The notes beneath the pieces are model-generated. The model was not told the DNA's origin. It did not search any database and saw nothing but the letters and a program-made list of their open reading frames with translations. From Bacillus cytotoxicus (lineage in GTDB: Bacteria > Bacillota > Bacilli > Bacillales > Bacillaceae_G), in NCBI RefSeq assembly GCF_023715645.1, contig NZ_JAMBOP010000019.1, forward strand, positions 26,515 through 90,514: a stretch of DNA of 64,000 bases, given 5' to 3'. This document shows positions 50,924-59,406 of the stretch, one piece after another (positions within the stretch are counted from its first letter, which is position 1; every line of letters starts with the position of its first letter). The position numbers were made by a program, and so were the translations under genes.

Positions 50924-51964
50924 TTAAAAACTACCTGTATTCACGTTTTGCGGACGATCAATCGGTTTTATTAATTTATCGCCTTTTTCTGTAACAAGAT
51001 TCGCCTTTCCGTTCACTTGAATGGAAACATTATTCACGCCTTGTTTTTCAGTTAAAGATAGTACAAGCGACTGCAGAACATAGTTAGAAACCTTACTTTT
51101 ATCTTTATCCGCATAAATATTTTCATTAAAGTTCAATGTCACTGTCCCTTTTTCAAGTTTTGGCTCATTGATAAGCTTCACATCTGGATTAAAATCATAT
51201 GTTAACGCCGACTTTTGCGACGGTCCTTTCACAAGTTCTTTTACAATTGTCGCAGCTTCATTTTCTTTCCCTTCAGCAACGCGGCGCGTTACCGGCACAT
51301 AATACGTTTGTTTATTATTTTGCGCTAAGAAATAGAGTGTAATTGGTTTTGTATTTGCAAGATCCGCAACTTGCTCATCATCAAAGTTAATACCATTTGC
51401 TCGGCTTAGCCCATTACCAATCGGTGTTCCAGCAACAGGCATTTTCGATAAACCTTGCCCATTCATACTAAACTTCACATTCTTTACCTCTTTAAACTGC
51501 GTTAAAGTCCAAGTAACTGCTTCTACAATGCGGCGCTCTTCTTCTTTTTTATAGCTTTTTAGTTCTTTTGAAAAATCAACAACTGCAGTCCCATCCTTTT
51601 GCAAATCAATTTTTATTTCTGTATTAGCCGGGAGCACTGCTTGAAATCCATTTGGCAATACATTTGTTACCGGTCCGTCTTTCACTAAATATTGTAATGA
51701 CTGCTTGATCACCGCATTATCTTTCGGAACAGGTAACTGCACCGTTTGCGGCACAACATAACCATTTTTATCTACAAGATATAAATCTATTTTTTTCGTT
51801 TCCCCTTGTTTCGCAGTTTCTTTCTTCTCACCGTCCGTATACGTTACCTTCTTAGGTGGATCAATTTGTTCTGTCGCTTTTTCCTTATTAAACAAACCAC
51901 ATCCTGTTAATAAAACTGTACTTAATGTAGCACAAACAAGCCATTTGAACGTCGATTTAGGCAT
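50924..51964 (-). CDS. gerM: Germination/sporulation lipoprotein GerM
   Basis: This 346-residue lipoprotein has a signal ending in the lipobox LTGC (Cys about 22), so it is membrane-anchored outside the cytoplasm. Two GerMN domains follow (about residues 75-180 and 220-325), each with the pattern of hydrophobic strand and helix seen in the family. In B. subtilis GerM helps assemble the engulfment channel and supports germination. It lies next to rph, the conserved place. Confidence 0.95.
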   Translation of the reverse strand: MPKSTFKWLVCATLSTVLLTGCGLFNKEKATEQIDPPKKVTYTDGEKKETAKQGETKKIDLYLVDKNGYVVPQTVQLPVPKDNAVIKQSLQYLVKDGPVTNVLPNGFQAVLPANTEIKIDLQKDGTAVVDFSKELKSYKKEEERRIVEAVTWTLTQFKEVKNVKFSMNGQGLSKMPVAGTPIGNGLSRANGINFDDEQVADLANTKPITLYFLAQNNKQTYYVPVTRRVAEGKENEAATIVKELVKGPSQKSALTYDFNPDVKLINEPKLEKGTVTLNFNENIYADKDKSKVSNYVLQSLVLSLTEKQGVNNVSIQVNGKANLVTEKGDKLIKPIDRPQNVNTGSF

Positions 51965-52057
51965 ACGTTTTCCTCCTAAAAAATCTAAGTTTGTACTACA
52001 TGTATACGAGCCCGAGTCTTACTTTAGAACAAGCAATGACAACTTATCTAAAAAAAC

Positions 52058-52210
52058 GTATCTACTCAGTCACTCTATGAAAAAAGGCAGAACCCTCCTT
52101 TTCTTTTTAGGTTGGCGAGGTGGATGTCCATTTTTATCTTCATGACCGCAATCTAGATGATGAAACATGAAAATAACTTTCCAATGAAATGTATGACTGA
52201 GTAGTTACAA
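52058..52210. mobile_element. Family B MITE, copy B4 (internal deletion)
   Basis: The 153-bp copy has ends GTATCTACTCAG and CTGAGTAGTTAC. The shared hairpin core is largely lost: the sequence goes from GGTTGGCGAGG to TGTCCATTTTTATCTTCATG. No exact target duplication is seen. Confidence 0.8.
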
Positions 52211-52255
52211 AATAAATTACAGACATTTTTGAACAATTTATGAATCCTCCAAAGT

Positions 52256-52299
52256 TGTGATAAATATCACATCCCCTTATTCCCCAAAACTTTTATAAT
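52256..52299 (+). promoter_or_regulatory. FNR-dependent promoter of nirB
   Basis: TGTGA-TAAATA-TCACA (about 52256-52271) is a perfect FNR-type box. TATAAT (52294-52299) follows, which places the box centre at about -41.5 from the expected start, the usual place for activation. The nir cluster should therefore respond to oxygen limitation. Confidence 0.8.
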
Positions 52300-52349
52300 A
52301 CGAGTATCAAAGTTTGTTAAACATTTCACATAAAAGAAGGGAAATGAAT

Positions 52350-54755
52350 ATGAAAACACGTTTAGTCATGATCGGAAATGGTATGGCCGGAATACGCTGC
52401 ATCGAAGAAATTTTAAAACAAAACGATACCTTATATGACATTACCATTTTTGGAGATGAACCACACCCAAACTACAATCGCATTATGCTCTCCCACGTCT
52501 TACAAGGGAAAACAAATATACAAGATATTATTATGAACGAATACAATTGGTACGAAGAAAATAATATTACGTTGTATACAAACGAAAAAGTGCTGCAAAT
52601 TGATCGGGAAGAACAGGTTATTGTTACAGACACGAATCGTCTTGTTATGTACGACAAACTCATTATCGCAACAGGATCCAGCGCTTTTATTTTACCTGTA
52701 GAAGGCGCAAATCTTCCTGGTGTAACAGGTTTTCGCACAATTGAAGATACACAATTTATGATAGATACCGCTAAGCAATATAAAAAAGCAGTTGTCATCG
52801 GCGGTGGATTACTTGGTTTAGAAGCTGCCAGAGGGCTTATTGACTTAGGAATGGACGTGCATGTTGTTCACTTAGCCTCGCACTTAATGGAACAACAACT
52901 CGACGTTAAGGCAGCTTCACTACTACGTGAAGATTTAGAATCACAAGGCATGAAGTTCCTTATGGAAAAGAAAACAGTAAAAATTCTTGGTACAAACCAC
53001 GTTGAGGGCATTCAATTTGCAGATGGTGATATTGTAAATTGCGATTTAATCGTCATGGCTGTTGGAATACGCCCAAATACACAGTTAGCAAAAGACGCTG
53101 ATTTACTTGTGAACCGCGGCATAGTCATTAATGACTATATGCAAACAAATGATGCTTCGATCTATGCAGTTGGTGAATGCGCCGAGCATAACGGGATTGC
53201 TTATGGTCTCGTTGCACCGCTCTATGAGCAAGGTGCTGTATTAGCAAAACACATAACAAATACACAAACAAACGGATATACCGGCAGCGTCGTCGGGACA
53301 CAGCTAAAAGTTGCAGGATGCGACTTATTCTCCGCTGGTCAAATTTATGAAGATGATGCAACAAAAGCAATCTCCATTTTTGACGAATGTACACGTTCCT
53401 ATAAAAAGGTTCTCATCCGGGACAACAAGGTTGTTGGTGTTGTTTTATACGGTGATACAAATGACGGAACACGACTCTTCAGCATGTTAAAAAAAGAAGA
53501 AGATATACAAGAATATACACCAGCTTCTCTTCTTCATAAAGCCGGTGAAGATAACGGCCTTGACGTTGCAAGTATGAGTGCTGATGAAACTGTTTGCGGA
53601 TGTAACGGCGTTACAAAAGGAACGATTGTTCACGCTATTTTAGAACAAGATTTAACGACATTTGAAGAAGTAAAAGGATGTACAAAAGCGGCAGGATCTT
53701 GCGGTAAATGTCGCCCAGTTGTTGAACAAATTTTATCTCACACACTTGGAGATAACTTTGATGCTTCTGTCCAAGTTGCAGGCATGTGCGGGTGTACAAC
53801 CTTATCTCGCGATGAAGTTGTAGCCGCAATTCAGGAAAAAGGCTTAAAGTCACCGAAAGAAGTCCGAAACGTCCTTGGCTTTGCACACGAAGAAGGCTGT
53901 TCAAAATGTCGCCCTGCCTTAAATTACTATTTACGTATGAGTTGTCCAGAGGAATATGCCGATGATAAAGCATCCCGCTTCGTTAATGAAAGAATGAATG
54001 GCAATATTCAACACGACGGTACGTTTTCTGTTATTCCACGTATGTACGGCGGCGTTACAACAGCAGATGATTTAATGAAAATTGCAGAAGTTGCGAAGAA
54101 ATACGACGTCCCACTCGTAAAAATAACAGGCGCAAGCCGCATCGGTTTATATGGTGTGAAAAAAGAAGATTTACCAAAAGTATGGGCTGATCTCGATATG
54201 AATTCTGGCTATGCTTACTCGAAGTCTCTTCGCAATGTAAAATCATGTGTCGGATCGCGCTTCTGCCGCTTCGGTACAAAAGATTCATTAGGACTTGGCA
54301 TGTTGCTTGAACAGTCATTAGAAATGGTAGATACACCTCATAAAATGAAAATGGGTGTAACAGGTTGTCCGCGTAACTGTGCAGAAGCATTAACGAAAGA
54401 TTTCGGCGTCGTTTGTGTTGAAAATGGCTTCCAACTTTATATCGGTGGTAACGGCGGTACAGAAGTACGAGAAGCTGATTTTGTAATGATTGTCCCTTCA
54501 GAAGAAGATGCACTTCGCATCGCCACAGCTTACGTGCAACACTACCGTGAAACTGGCATTTACGGCGAACGTACAGCTCCTTGGGTAGAACGAATGGGCT
54601 TAGATCACATAAAAAAAGTGCTGCAAGATGACAGTATGGTCGCTATATTAAATGAACGCTTCCAAACAGCACGTAATACCTACGAAGAAGCTTGGGGACA
54701 AGCACTAGAAACCGGGTCACTAAAAACGATGTATGAAGTAGAGATTGTAAAATAA
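52350..54755 (+). CDS. nirB: NADH-dependent nitrite reductase, large subunit NirB
   Basis: NirB reduces nitrite to ammonium in the cytoplasm. The 801-residue protein starts with an FAD/NAD(P) oxidoreductase part (GNGMAGIRCIEEI; GGGLLGLEAARG near 150), has two BFD-like iron-sulfur segments (CGCNGVTKG...CGKCRP and CGCTTLSRDE...CSKCRP) and the siroheme/4Fe-4S domain with CVGSRFCRFG and TGCPRNCAEA. I chose ATG at 52350 with AAGGGA upstream; an ATG two codons earlier is equally possible. It uses siroheme made by the genes downstream. Confidence 0.97.
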   Translation: MKTRLVMIGNGMAGIRCIEEILKQNDTLYDITIFGDEPHPNYNRIMLSHVLQGKTNIQDIIMNEYNWYEENNITLYTNEKVLQIDREEQVIVTDTNRLVMYDKLIIATGSSAFILPVEGANLPGVTGFRTIEDTQFMIDTAKQYKKAVVIGGGLLGLEAARGLIDLGMDVHVVHLASHLMEQQLDVKAASLLREDLESQGMKFLMEKKTVKILGTNHVEGIQFADGDIVNCDLIVMAVGIRPNTQLAKDADLLVNRGIVINDYMQTNDASIYAVGECAEHNGIAYGLVAPLYEQGAVLAKHITNTQTNGYTGSVVGTQLKVAGCDLFSAGQIYEDDATKAISIFDECTRSYKKVLIRDNKVVGVVLYGDTNDGTRLFSMLKKEEDIQEYTPASLLHKAGEDNGLDVASMSADETVCGCNGVTKGTIVHAILEQDLTTFEEVKGCTKAAGSCGKCRPVVEQILSHTLGDNFDASVQVAGMCGCTTLSRDEVVAAIQEKGLKSPKEVRNVLGFAHEEGCSKCRPALNYYLRMSCPEEYADDKASRFVNERMNGNIQHDGTFSVIPRMYGGVTTADDLMKIAEVAKKYDVPLVKITGASRIGLYGVKKEDLPKVWADLDMNSGYAYSKSLRNVKSCVGSRFCRFGTKDSLGLGMLLEQSLEMVDTPHKMKMGVTGCPRNCAEALTKDFGVVCVENGFQLYIGGNGGTEVREADFVMIVPSEEDALRIATAYVQHYRETGIYGERTAPWVERMGLDHIKKVLQDDSMVAILNERFQTARNTYEEAWGQALETGSLKTMYEVEIVK

Positions 54756-54756
54756 G

Positions 54757-55034
54757 GTAACCACTCAGTCATTCTATGAAAAAAGGCAGAAAAGCATCTT
54801 TTTAAATGGTCCTGAGGGACTAGCCATGCATAGCAGCGGTCAGGGCCTTTTCCTGCCACGCGCTAAATTTAAAAACAAAGAGAGGCAGCGAGGTGCATTG
54901 CCATTTTTATCTTCATGACAGCAATTTATATGCTGAAAAATGAAAATAACTATCTATAGGTAATAAGGAGCGTATTTTCACTGGAATCATACTCCTTACC
55001 AAACTTCTAAATGAATACATAACTGAGTAGTTAC
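54757..55034. mobile_element. Family B MITE, copy B5, between nirB and nirD, with exact 8-bp duplication
   Basis: The ends are GTAACCACTCAG and CTGAGTAGTTAC. The flanks AAAATAAG at 54749-54756 and 55035-55042 are identical, which is the target duplication. The left copy includes the nirB stop codon. The shared hairpin reads on the plus strand (AGCGGTCAGGGCCTTTTCCT). Confidence 0.92.
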
Positions 55035-55053
55035 AAAATAAGGAGCGATTCAT

Positions 55054-55371
55054 ATGTTACAAACGAAAGAAAAAATAAAAATTATGTCTGCCGATGATCT
55101 TCCCGTGCAAATCGGTAAGGAAGTACACATAAAAGACATGTCTATCGCCTTATTTCGCCTGGCAAACGGCGACATTCGCGCTGTAGAAAATCGATGTCCT
55201 CATAAGAACGGGCCATTAGCGGAAGGAATTGTATCTGGTGAATTCGTCTTTTGTCCGCTGCACGATTGGAAAATTTCATTAGAAACAGGTGAAGTACAAA
55301 AACCTGATGACGGTTGTATTCAAACATATGAAGTACAAATTATTGATGGTGATATTTACATATACATGTAA
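55054..55371 (+). CDS. nirD: Nitrite reductase small subunit NirD (Rieske type)
   Basis: NirD is the small subunit of the NADH nitrite reductase. The 105 residues hold a complete Rieske site, CPHKNGPL and CPLHDWKI, for a 2Fe-2S cluster. It has its own AAGGAGCG ribosome-binding site 9 bp upstream. A repeat element now separates it from nirB. Confidence 0.96.
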   Translation: MLQTKEKIKIMSADDLPVQIGKEVHIKDMSIALFRLANGDIRAVENRCPHKNGPLAEGIVSGEFVFCPLHDWKISLETGEVQKPDDGCIQTYEVQIIDGDIYIYM

Positions 55372-55378
55372 CTTATAC

Positions 55379-55403
55379 AAGGAAGCCTCTTCTTGGCTTC
55401 CTT
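55379..55403 (+). terminator. Hairpin after nirD
   Basis: AAGGAAGCC (55379-55387) pairs perfectly with GGCTTCCTT (55395-55403). The T-run is short, so readthrough into the siroheme genes is likely. Confidence 0.55.
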
Positions 55404-55430
55404 TCCAGTAAAAACAGATGAGGTGTGGAG

Positions 55431-56855
55431 ATGAACGGATACGTATATTTAGTCGGTGCAGGACCTGGTGATGAAGGGCTTATTACAAAAAAAGCGATAG
55501 AGTGCTTACAAAAAGCAGATATTGTTTTATATGACCGCTTATTGAATCAAAATTTACTTCGCTATACAAAGGTAACATGCGAACTCATTTATTGCGGAAA
55601 AATGCCAACCAATCATATTATGCGCCAAGAAATGATTAACGCTCATTTACTTCAATATGCCAAAGAAGGTAAGACCGTTGTTCGCTTAAAAGGCGGAGAC
55701 CCTTCTATATTTGGCCGAGTTGGTGAAGAAGCGGCTGCTTTAGCAGCAGAAAACATTCCATATGAGATTGTACCAGGTATTACATCTAGCATCGCCGCTA
55801 GCGCGTATGCCGGCATCCCTCTCACTCATCGCGATTACAGCAATAGCGTGACATTACTAACCGGTCATACAAAGGGACCGATTCAAGATGATGTCAACTA
55901 CAACTCACTTTTAAATAGTGATACTATCGCCTTTTACATGGGCATTAAAAACTTACCGACCATTTGCGAAAACTTACTGCAAACCGGAAAGAAAAAAGAC
56001 ACACCAGTAGCAGTCATCGAATGGGGGACAACCGGAAGACAGCGAGTCGTTACAGGTACACTCTCCACAATTGTTGACAGTGTCAAAAAGGAACATATTT
56101 CAAACCCTTCCATGACAATCGTTGGAGATGTCGTATCCTTGCGAAAACAAATCGCTTGGAAAGAACATAAGCCATTACATGGAAAAAAAGTTTTGCTCGC
56201 CTCTTCATCAAATAAAACAAGTAAAACAGAAAAAACATTACAAGAAGCCGGAGCAGAAACATACCAAATTCCAACCTTCAAAAAACGAGATTATACTTTA
56301 ACAGAGGAACAACTCCTTGAAATATTTGATGCCAAACGACTCGGTTTCTGTTCAGCCGAAAGCGTAGCAATTTTGTTACAATCATGCGCACAGCACCGGA
56401 AAGATATCCGTTCCTTACAAGGAGTTCTCCAGCATATGAATCACGCTGTCGAAGAAGCCCTTATGAAATGCGGTCTCTTCAGTGAACAAGCAAGATTTTC
56501 TACAAAATCAACTGTGTATCTAGGACGAAATATTAACCGAATTGCTGTTATTCAAGAAAAAATTGGACCTGGTTCTTATATCATGACACATGAATACAAA
56601 ATAGATCATCGGTTTGATGAAATTCACACACGTATGCTCTCTGAATTTACTTGGGATAGCATTGTATTTGAAGGACGCGCCGCAATTGATACATTTATTG
56701 CAGAAGCGAAACGCCTTGGTTTCATGCATATTGCTAATTTACCATTCTCGTATACAGATGAACTAACTTTACAGTATGCAAATAAAATCGGTTTCCAGAA
56801 CATCGATCATGAAGTACAAGCGATTTTTAACGAGAAAGAAGTGACGAAACGGTGA
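55431..56855 (+). CDS. cobA: Uroporphyrinogen-III C-methyltransferase fused to a HemD-like domain
   Basis: This bifunctional protein has about 474 residues. The N-terminal SUMT domain (1-240) makes precorrin-2 with SAM: VYLVGAGPGDEGLIT, LKGGDPSIFGR, PGITSSIAASAYAGIPLTHR and the GTTGRQR motif. The second half (about 250-470) is a uroporphyrinogen-III synthase-like domain (KKVLLASSSNK; DSIVFEGRAAIDTFI), diverged enough that its activity is uncertain. The start is ATG 55431 after GAGGTG. Its 3' end overlaps sirB by 4 bp. Confidence 0.94.
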   Translation: MNGYVYLVGAGPGDEGLITKKAIECLQKADIVLYDRLLNQNLLRYTKVTCELIYCGKMPTNHIMRQEMINAHLLQYAKEGKTVVRLKGGDPSIFGRVGEEAAALAAENIPYEIVPGITSSIAASAYAGIPLTHRDYSNSVTLLTGHTKGPIQDDVNYNSLLNSDTIAFYMGIKNLPTICENLLQTGKKKDTPVAVIEWGTTGRQRVVTGTLSTIVDSVKKEHISNPSMTIVGDVVSLRKQIAWKEHKPLHGKKVLLASSSNKTSKTEKTLQEAGAETYQIPTFKKRDYTLTEEQLLEIFDAKRLGFCSAESVAILLQSCAQHRKDIRSLQGVLQHMNHAVEEALMKCGLFSEQARFSTKSTVYLGRNINRIAVIQEKIGPGSYIMTHEYKIDHRFDEIHTRMLSEFTWDSIVFEGRAAIDTFIAEAKRLGFMHIANLPFSYTDELTLQYANKIGFQNIDHEVQAIFNEKEVTKR

Positions 56856-57562
56856 AAGGGATTGTTTATATTGGACACGGTAGCCGATTACAAGAAGGCA
56901 ACGAACAATTTATCCACTTTGTCCAGTCTGTCATAAAGGGGCGAAGTGAAGGGATTCAAAAAATCGGCTTTCTTGAACTCACAACACCAACTGTCCAAGA
57001 TGCAATTACGGAAGCAATTTTAGACGGGGCAACTGAAGTTTTACTTGTCCCTGTTTTATTATTTGCAGCGGCTCATTATAAACGTGACGTCCCTTTCGAA
57101 ATTGAGAAAATGAAAAAGAGCTATCCGCATATTACATTTTCAATTGTACCGCCTTTTAGTACACACCCGCTCATGATTGAACTTGTAATCAAAAGAATAC
57201 GTGAAGCCTTGCCTATACAAAATAGCGAAATTCTACTCGTCGGCCGAGGCAGTAGTGATCTTCAGCCTATACATGAATTGCAGCAAATTGGATCCGCGGT
57301 TGAGCGAAAAATTGGCATACCAGTTTCCTGCTCTTTTTTAACAAAAGGAACACCTTCTTTTACCGAAGAACTTAATCATATAGCAGCAGCGGCCAAGCAC
57401 GTATATGTCATGCCATACCTTCTCTTTACCGGGTTATTACTCCGGAAAATCGAGCGCCATACACACACATATACGAACGTTACAACCTGTAACTGCCTTC
57501 AATTTGATCCCTATATGAAGTCCGCATTATTAGAACGAATGGAGGAATGTGTATATGTGTAA
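56852..57562 (+). CDS. sirB: Sirohydrochlorin ferrochelatase SirB (CbiX family)
   Basis: SirB inserts iron into sirohydrochlorin, the last step to siroheme. The 236 residues begin with VYIGHGSR (metal-binding His near 8), then VPVLLFAAAHYKRDVP (second His) and a repeated half. The start is GTG at 56852 in a GTGA overlap with cobA. Confidence 0.93.
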   Translation: MKGIVYIGHGSRLQEGNEQFIHFVQSVIKGRSEGIQKIGFLELTTPTVQDAITEAILDGATEVLLVPVLLFAAAHYKRDVPFEIEKMKKSYPHITFSIVPPFSTHPLMIELVIKRIREALPIQNSEILLVGRGSSDLQPIHELQQIGSAVERKIGIPVSCSFLTKGTPSFTEELNHIAAAAKHVYVMPYLLFTGLLLRKIERHTHTYTNVTTCNCLQFDPYMKSALLERMEECVYV

Positions 57563-58004
57563 CTTATATCCCCTTGTCTGTAACTTACAAGGCAAACGCG
57601 TTGTCATTATCGGAGGCGGAAAAATTGCATACCGAAAAGCGTGTGGATTACAGGATACAGGAGCCCTCGTCACTGTTGTGAGTCCAGAAATTTGCGAAGA
57701 AATGAAGAAACTCTCCTATATTACATGGAAACAAAAAATATTTACAGACGAAGACATACAAGACGCCCATCTCATTTATGCCGCAACAAATCATCATGAT
57801 GTAAATATGATGGTCAAACAGGCAGCGCATGATTTTCAGTGGATTAATATCGTAAGTGACGGCACACAATCATCTTTTCACACACCTGCCGTTATTCGAA
57901 ATAATGAATATATTGTAAGTATATCTACTTCAGGTCAACATCCAGCATTCGCAAAACGAATCAAACAAGAACTAACAGCTACGCTTCCGCAAATTATCAA
58001 GTAA
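57555..58004 (+). CDS. sirC: Precorrin-2 dehydrogenase SirC-like (short form)
   Basis: SirC oxidises precorrin-2 to sirohydrochlorin with NAD. The 149-residue protein keeps the Rossmann motif VVIIGGGKIAYRKACGL and the YAATNHHDVN and SIST-SGQHPAFAK motifs. It is shorter than many homologues but of the YlnF type. ATG at 57555 has GGAGG 9 bp upstream inside the end of sirB. Confidence 0.92.
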   Translation: MCNLYPLVCNLQGKRVVIIGGGKIAYRKACGLQDTGALVTVVSPEICEEMKKLSYITWKQKIFTDEDIQDAHLIYAATNHHDVNMMVKQAAHDFQWINIVSDGTQSSFHTPAVIRNNEYIVSISTSGQHPAFAKRIKQELTATLPQIIK

Positions 58005-58058
58005 AACTTTCAGCGGAAGTTACAACTCTTATGAACAGTAAAGCGTCGATCCTGCAAA

Positions 58059-58103
58059 AAAGACCATCCTTATGCAAATATCCATTGCATAAGGATGGTC
58101 TTT
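58059..58103 (+). terminator. Terminator after the nir/siroheme cluster
   Basis: AAAGACCATCC...GCAA (58059-58077) pairs perfectly over 19 bp with the inverse at 58085-58103 and is followed by CTATATTT. Confidence 0.9.
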
Positions 58104-58112
58104 CTATATTTC

Positions 58113-58275
58113 AACACATAGATTGCTGCTATGCAGAATACAACATGCCTGCTCCTGTTGTTTCAAACATGGCATGTGGCAGAAAAAGGCCCTGACCGCT
58201 CCTATGCGCGGCCAGACGCTCTCGCCTCCCCTAAAAAAAGGAGGTTTTATGTCAGTTCTTCAATTTGGATTTATA
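58113..58275. repeat. Family A dispersed element, copy A9
   Basis: The core GGCCCTGACCGCTCCTATGC and GCGGCCAG is intact. The right end AATTTGGATTTATA is present and contains the racE stop codon (58271-58273). The left terminus is diverged. Confidence 0.8.
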
Positions 58276-59065
58276 AAACGATATGCTTCACATTCTCAAT
58301 TGGTTGTCCGAACCACTTCGAAGCAATTTCTTTAAACACATCAATTTCTCCTGTTGTTAAGAAAAGATGATCACTTTGCTCTTCTATATCATACAACATC
58401 TTACTATGATACAAAATCGTGCTCACTTCACGAGCTGTTTCATCACCTGAACTAATCAATTGTACAGTATCGCCCATAACCCGCCCAATAACTGGTTCTA
58501 AAATCGGATAATGCGTACATCCTAAAATTAATGTATCAATTTCCGTCTCCTTCAATGGTTGCAATGTTTCTCTTACCACTTCGTACGCCATTTCACTCTC
58601 AAAGTTTCCGCTCTCCACAAGCTCAACAAACGGCGGGCAAGCTAAACTCTCTACGAATACGCGGTTGTTAATCGATTTTAACGCGTATTCATACGCACCG
58701 CTTTTCACTGTTCCAATCGTTCCAATCACACCAACATTGTACGAATTTGTCACTTTCAATGCTGTGCGCGCACCTGGATGGATGACACCTACAACTGGAA
58801 TAGATAATTTCTTTTGCATTTCTTCAAGCACAACTGCCGTTGCTGTATTACAAGCAATTACAAGCATCTTAATATCACGCGCTAGTAAATGCTCTGTCAT
58901 TTCCCATGTAAATTGTCTTACTTCTTCACGAGATCGCGGACCATACGGGCAACGTGCTGTATCTCCTAAATATATAATTCGCTCTTTCGGTAATTGTCGA
59001 ATTAATTCTTTTGCTACCGTTAAACCACCAACACCTGAATCAATTACACCAATCGCTCTATTCAA
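58271..59065 (-). CDS. racE: Glutamate racemase
   Basis: This enzyme makes D-glutamate for peptidoglycan. The product has about 264 residues and shows [12 protein letters not shown], the catalytic cysteines in VIACNTATA and LGCTHYP, and [11 protein letters not shown]. The start is uncertain: TTG at 59063-59065, 8 bp after GGGG, gives the family's N-terminus (LNRAIGVID), while an in-frame ATG 60 bp upstream would add 20 unusual residues. It lies between gerE and gerM as in Bacillus. Confidence 0.94.
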   Translation of the reverse strand: MNRAIGVIDSGVGGLTVAKELIRQLPKERIIYLGDTARCPYGPRSREEVRQFTWEMTEHLLARDIKMLVIACNTATAVVLEEMQKKLSIPVVGVIHPGARTALKVTNSYNVGVIGTIGTVKSGAYEYALKSINNRVFVESLACPPFVELVESGNFESEMAYEVVRETLQPLKETEIDTLILGCTHYPILEPVIGRVMGDTVQLISSGDETAREVSTILYHSKMLYDIEEQSDHLFLTTGEIDVFKEIASKWFGQPIENVKHIVL

Positions 59066-59213
59066 AACAATCGCCCCGTTTTCTCTTTCATAATCTAACT
59101 GTACATTTCCTAACAGCACACCCATTCATAGAATAATAGAAGGTTCACCTTATGTACATGAATAGACCTTTTCATTTTCCTCCTTTTCCTAGTAATTTGC
59201 AAGATACAAAAAT

Positions 59214-59243
59214 AACCGGCTTTTCTTTACATGAAAGCCGGTT
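59214..59243. terminator. Terminator of gerE
   Basis: AACCGGCTTT (59214-59223) pairs perfectly with AAAGCCGGTT (59234-59243), just past the gerE stop. Confidence 0.8.
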
Positions 59244-59253
59244 TCTTCATCCT

Positions 59254-59343
59254 TTATAGTTCAAGCTCTCCCATACGAAGGAGCTCGACAACTGCTTGTG
59301 AGCGTCCCTTAACTCCTAGCTTTTGCATTGCATTTGAGATGTG
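59254..59343 (-). pseudogene. gerE: 3' part of gerE (last 29 codons), split by an inserted element
   Basis: The final 29 codons encode HISNAMQKLGVKGRSQAV and ELLRMGELEL, essentially the C-terminus of the 74-residue GerE, a LuxR-type regulator of late mother-cell genes. Upstream of the His codon the frame continues with unrelated residues (LQS before H) and a stop at 59383-59385, with no start and no winged-helix N-terminal half. The break is inside the DNA-recognition helix. The missing 45 codons are not elsewhere in the window, so they must lie to the right if the gene can be restored. Confidence 0.92.
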
Positions 59344-59406
59344 TAGTGATTGCAAAAAAGAATAGCCCCTCTTCCCGTCTACTCACATATTGTTCCATAA
59401 TAATTA

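Noticed and set aside
52472-54513. Several long minus-strand frames opposite nirB
   Set aside because: They mirror the codon bias of nirB and show no conserved motifs.
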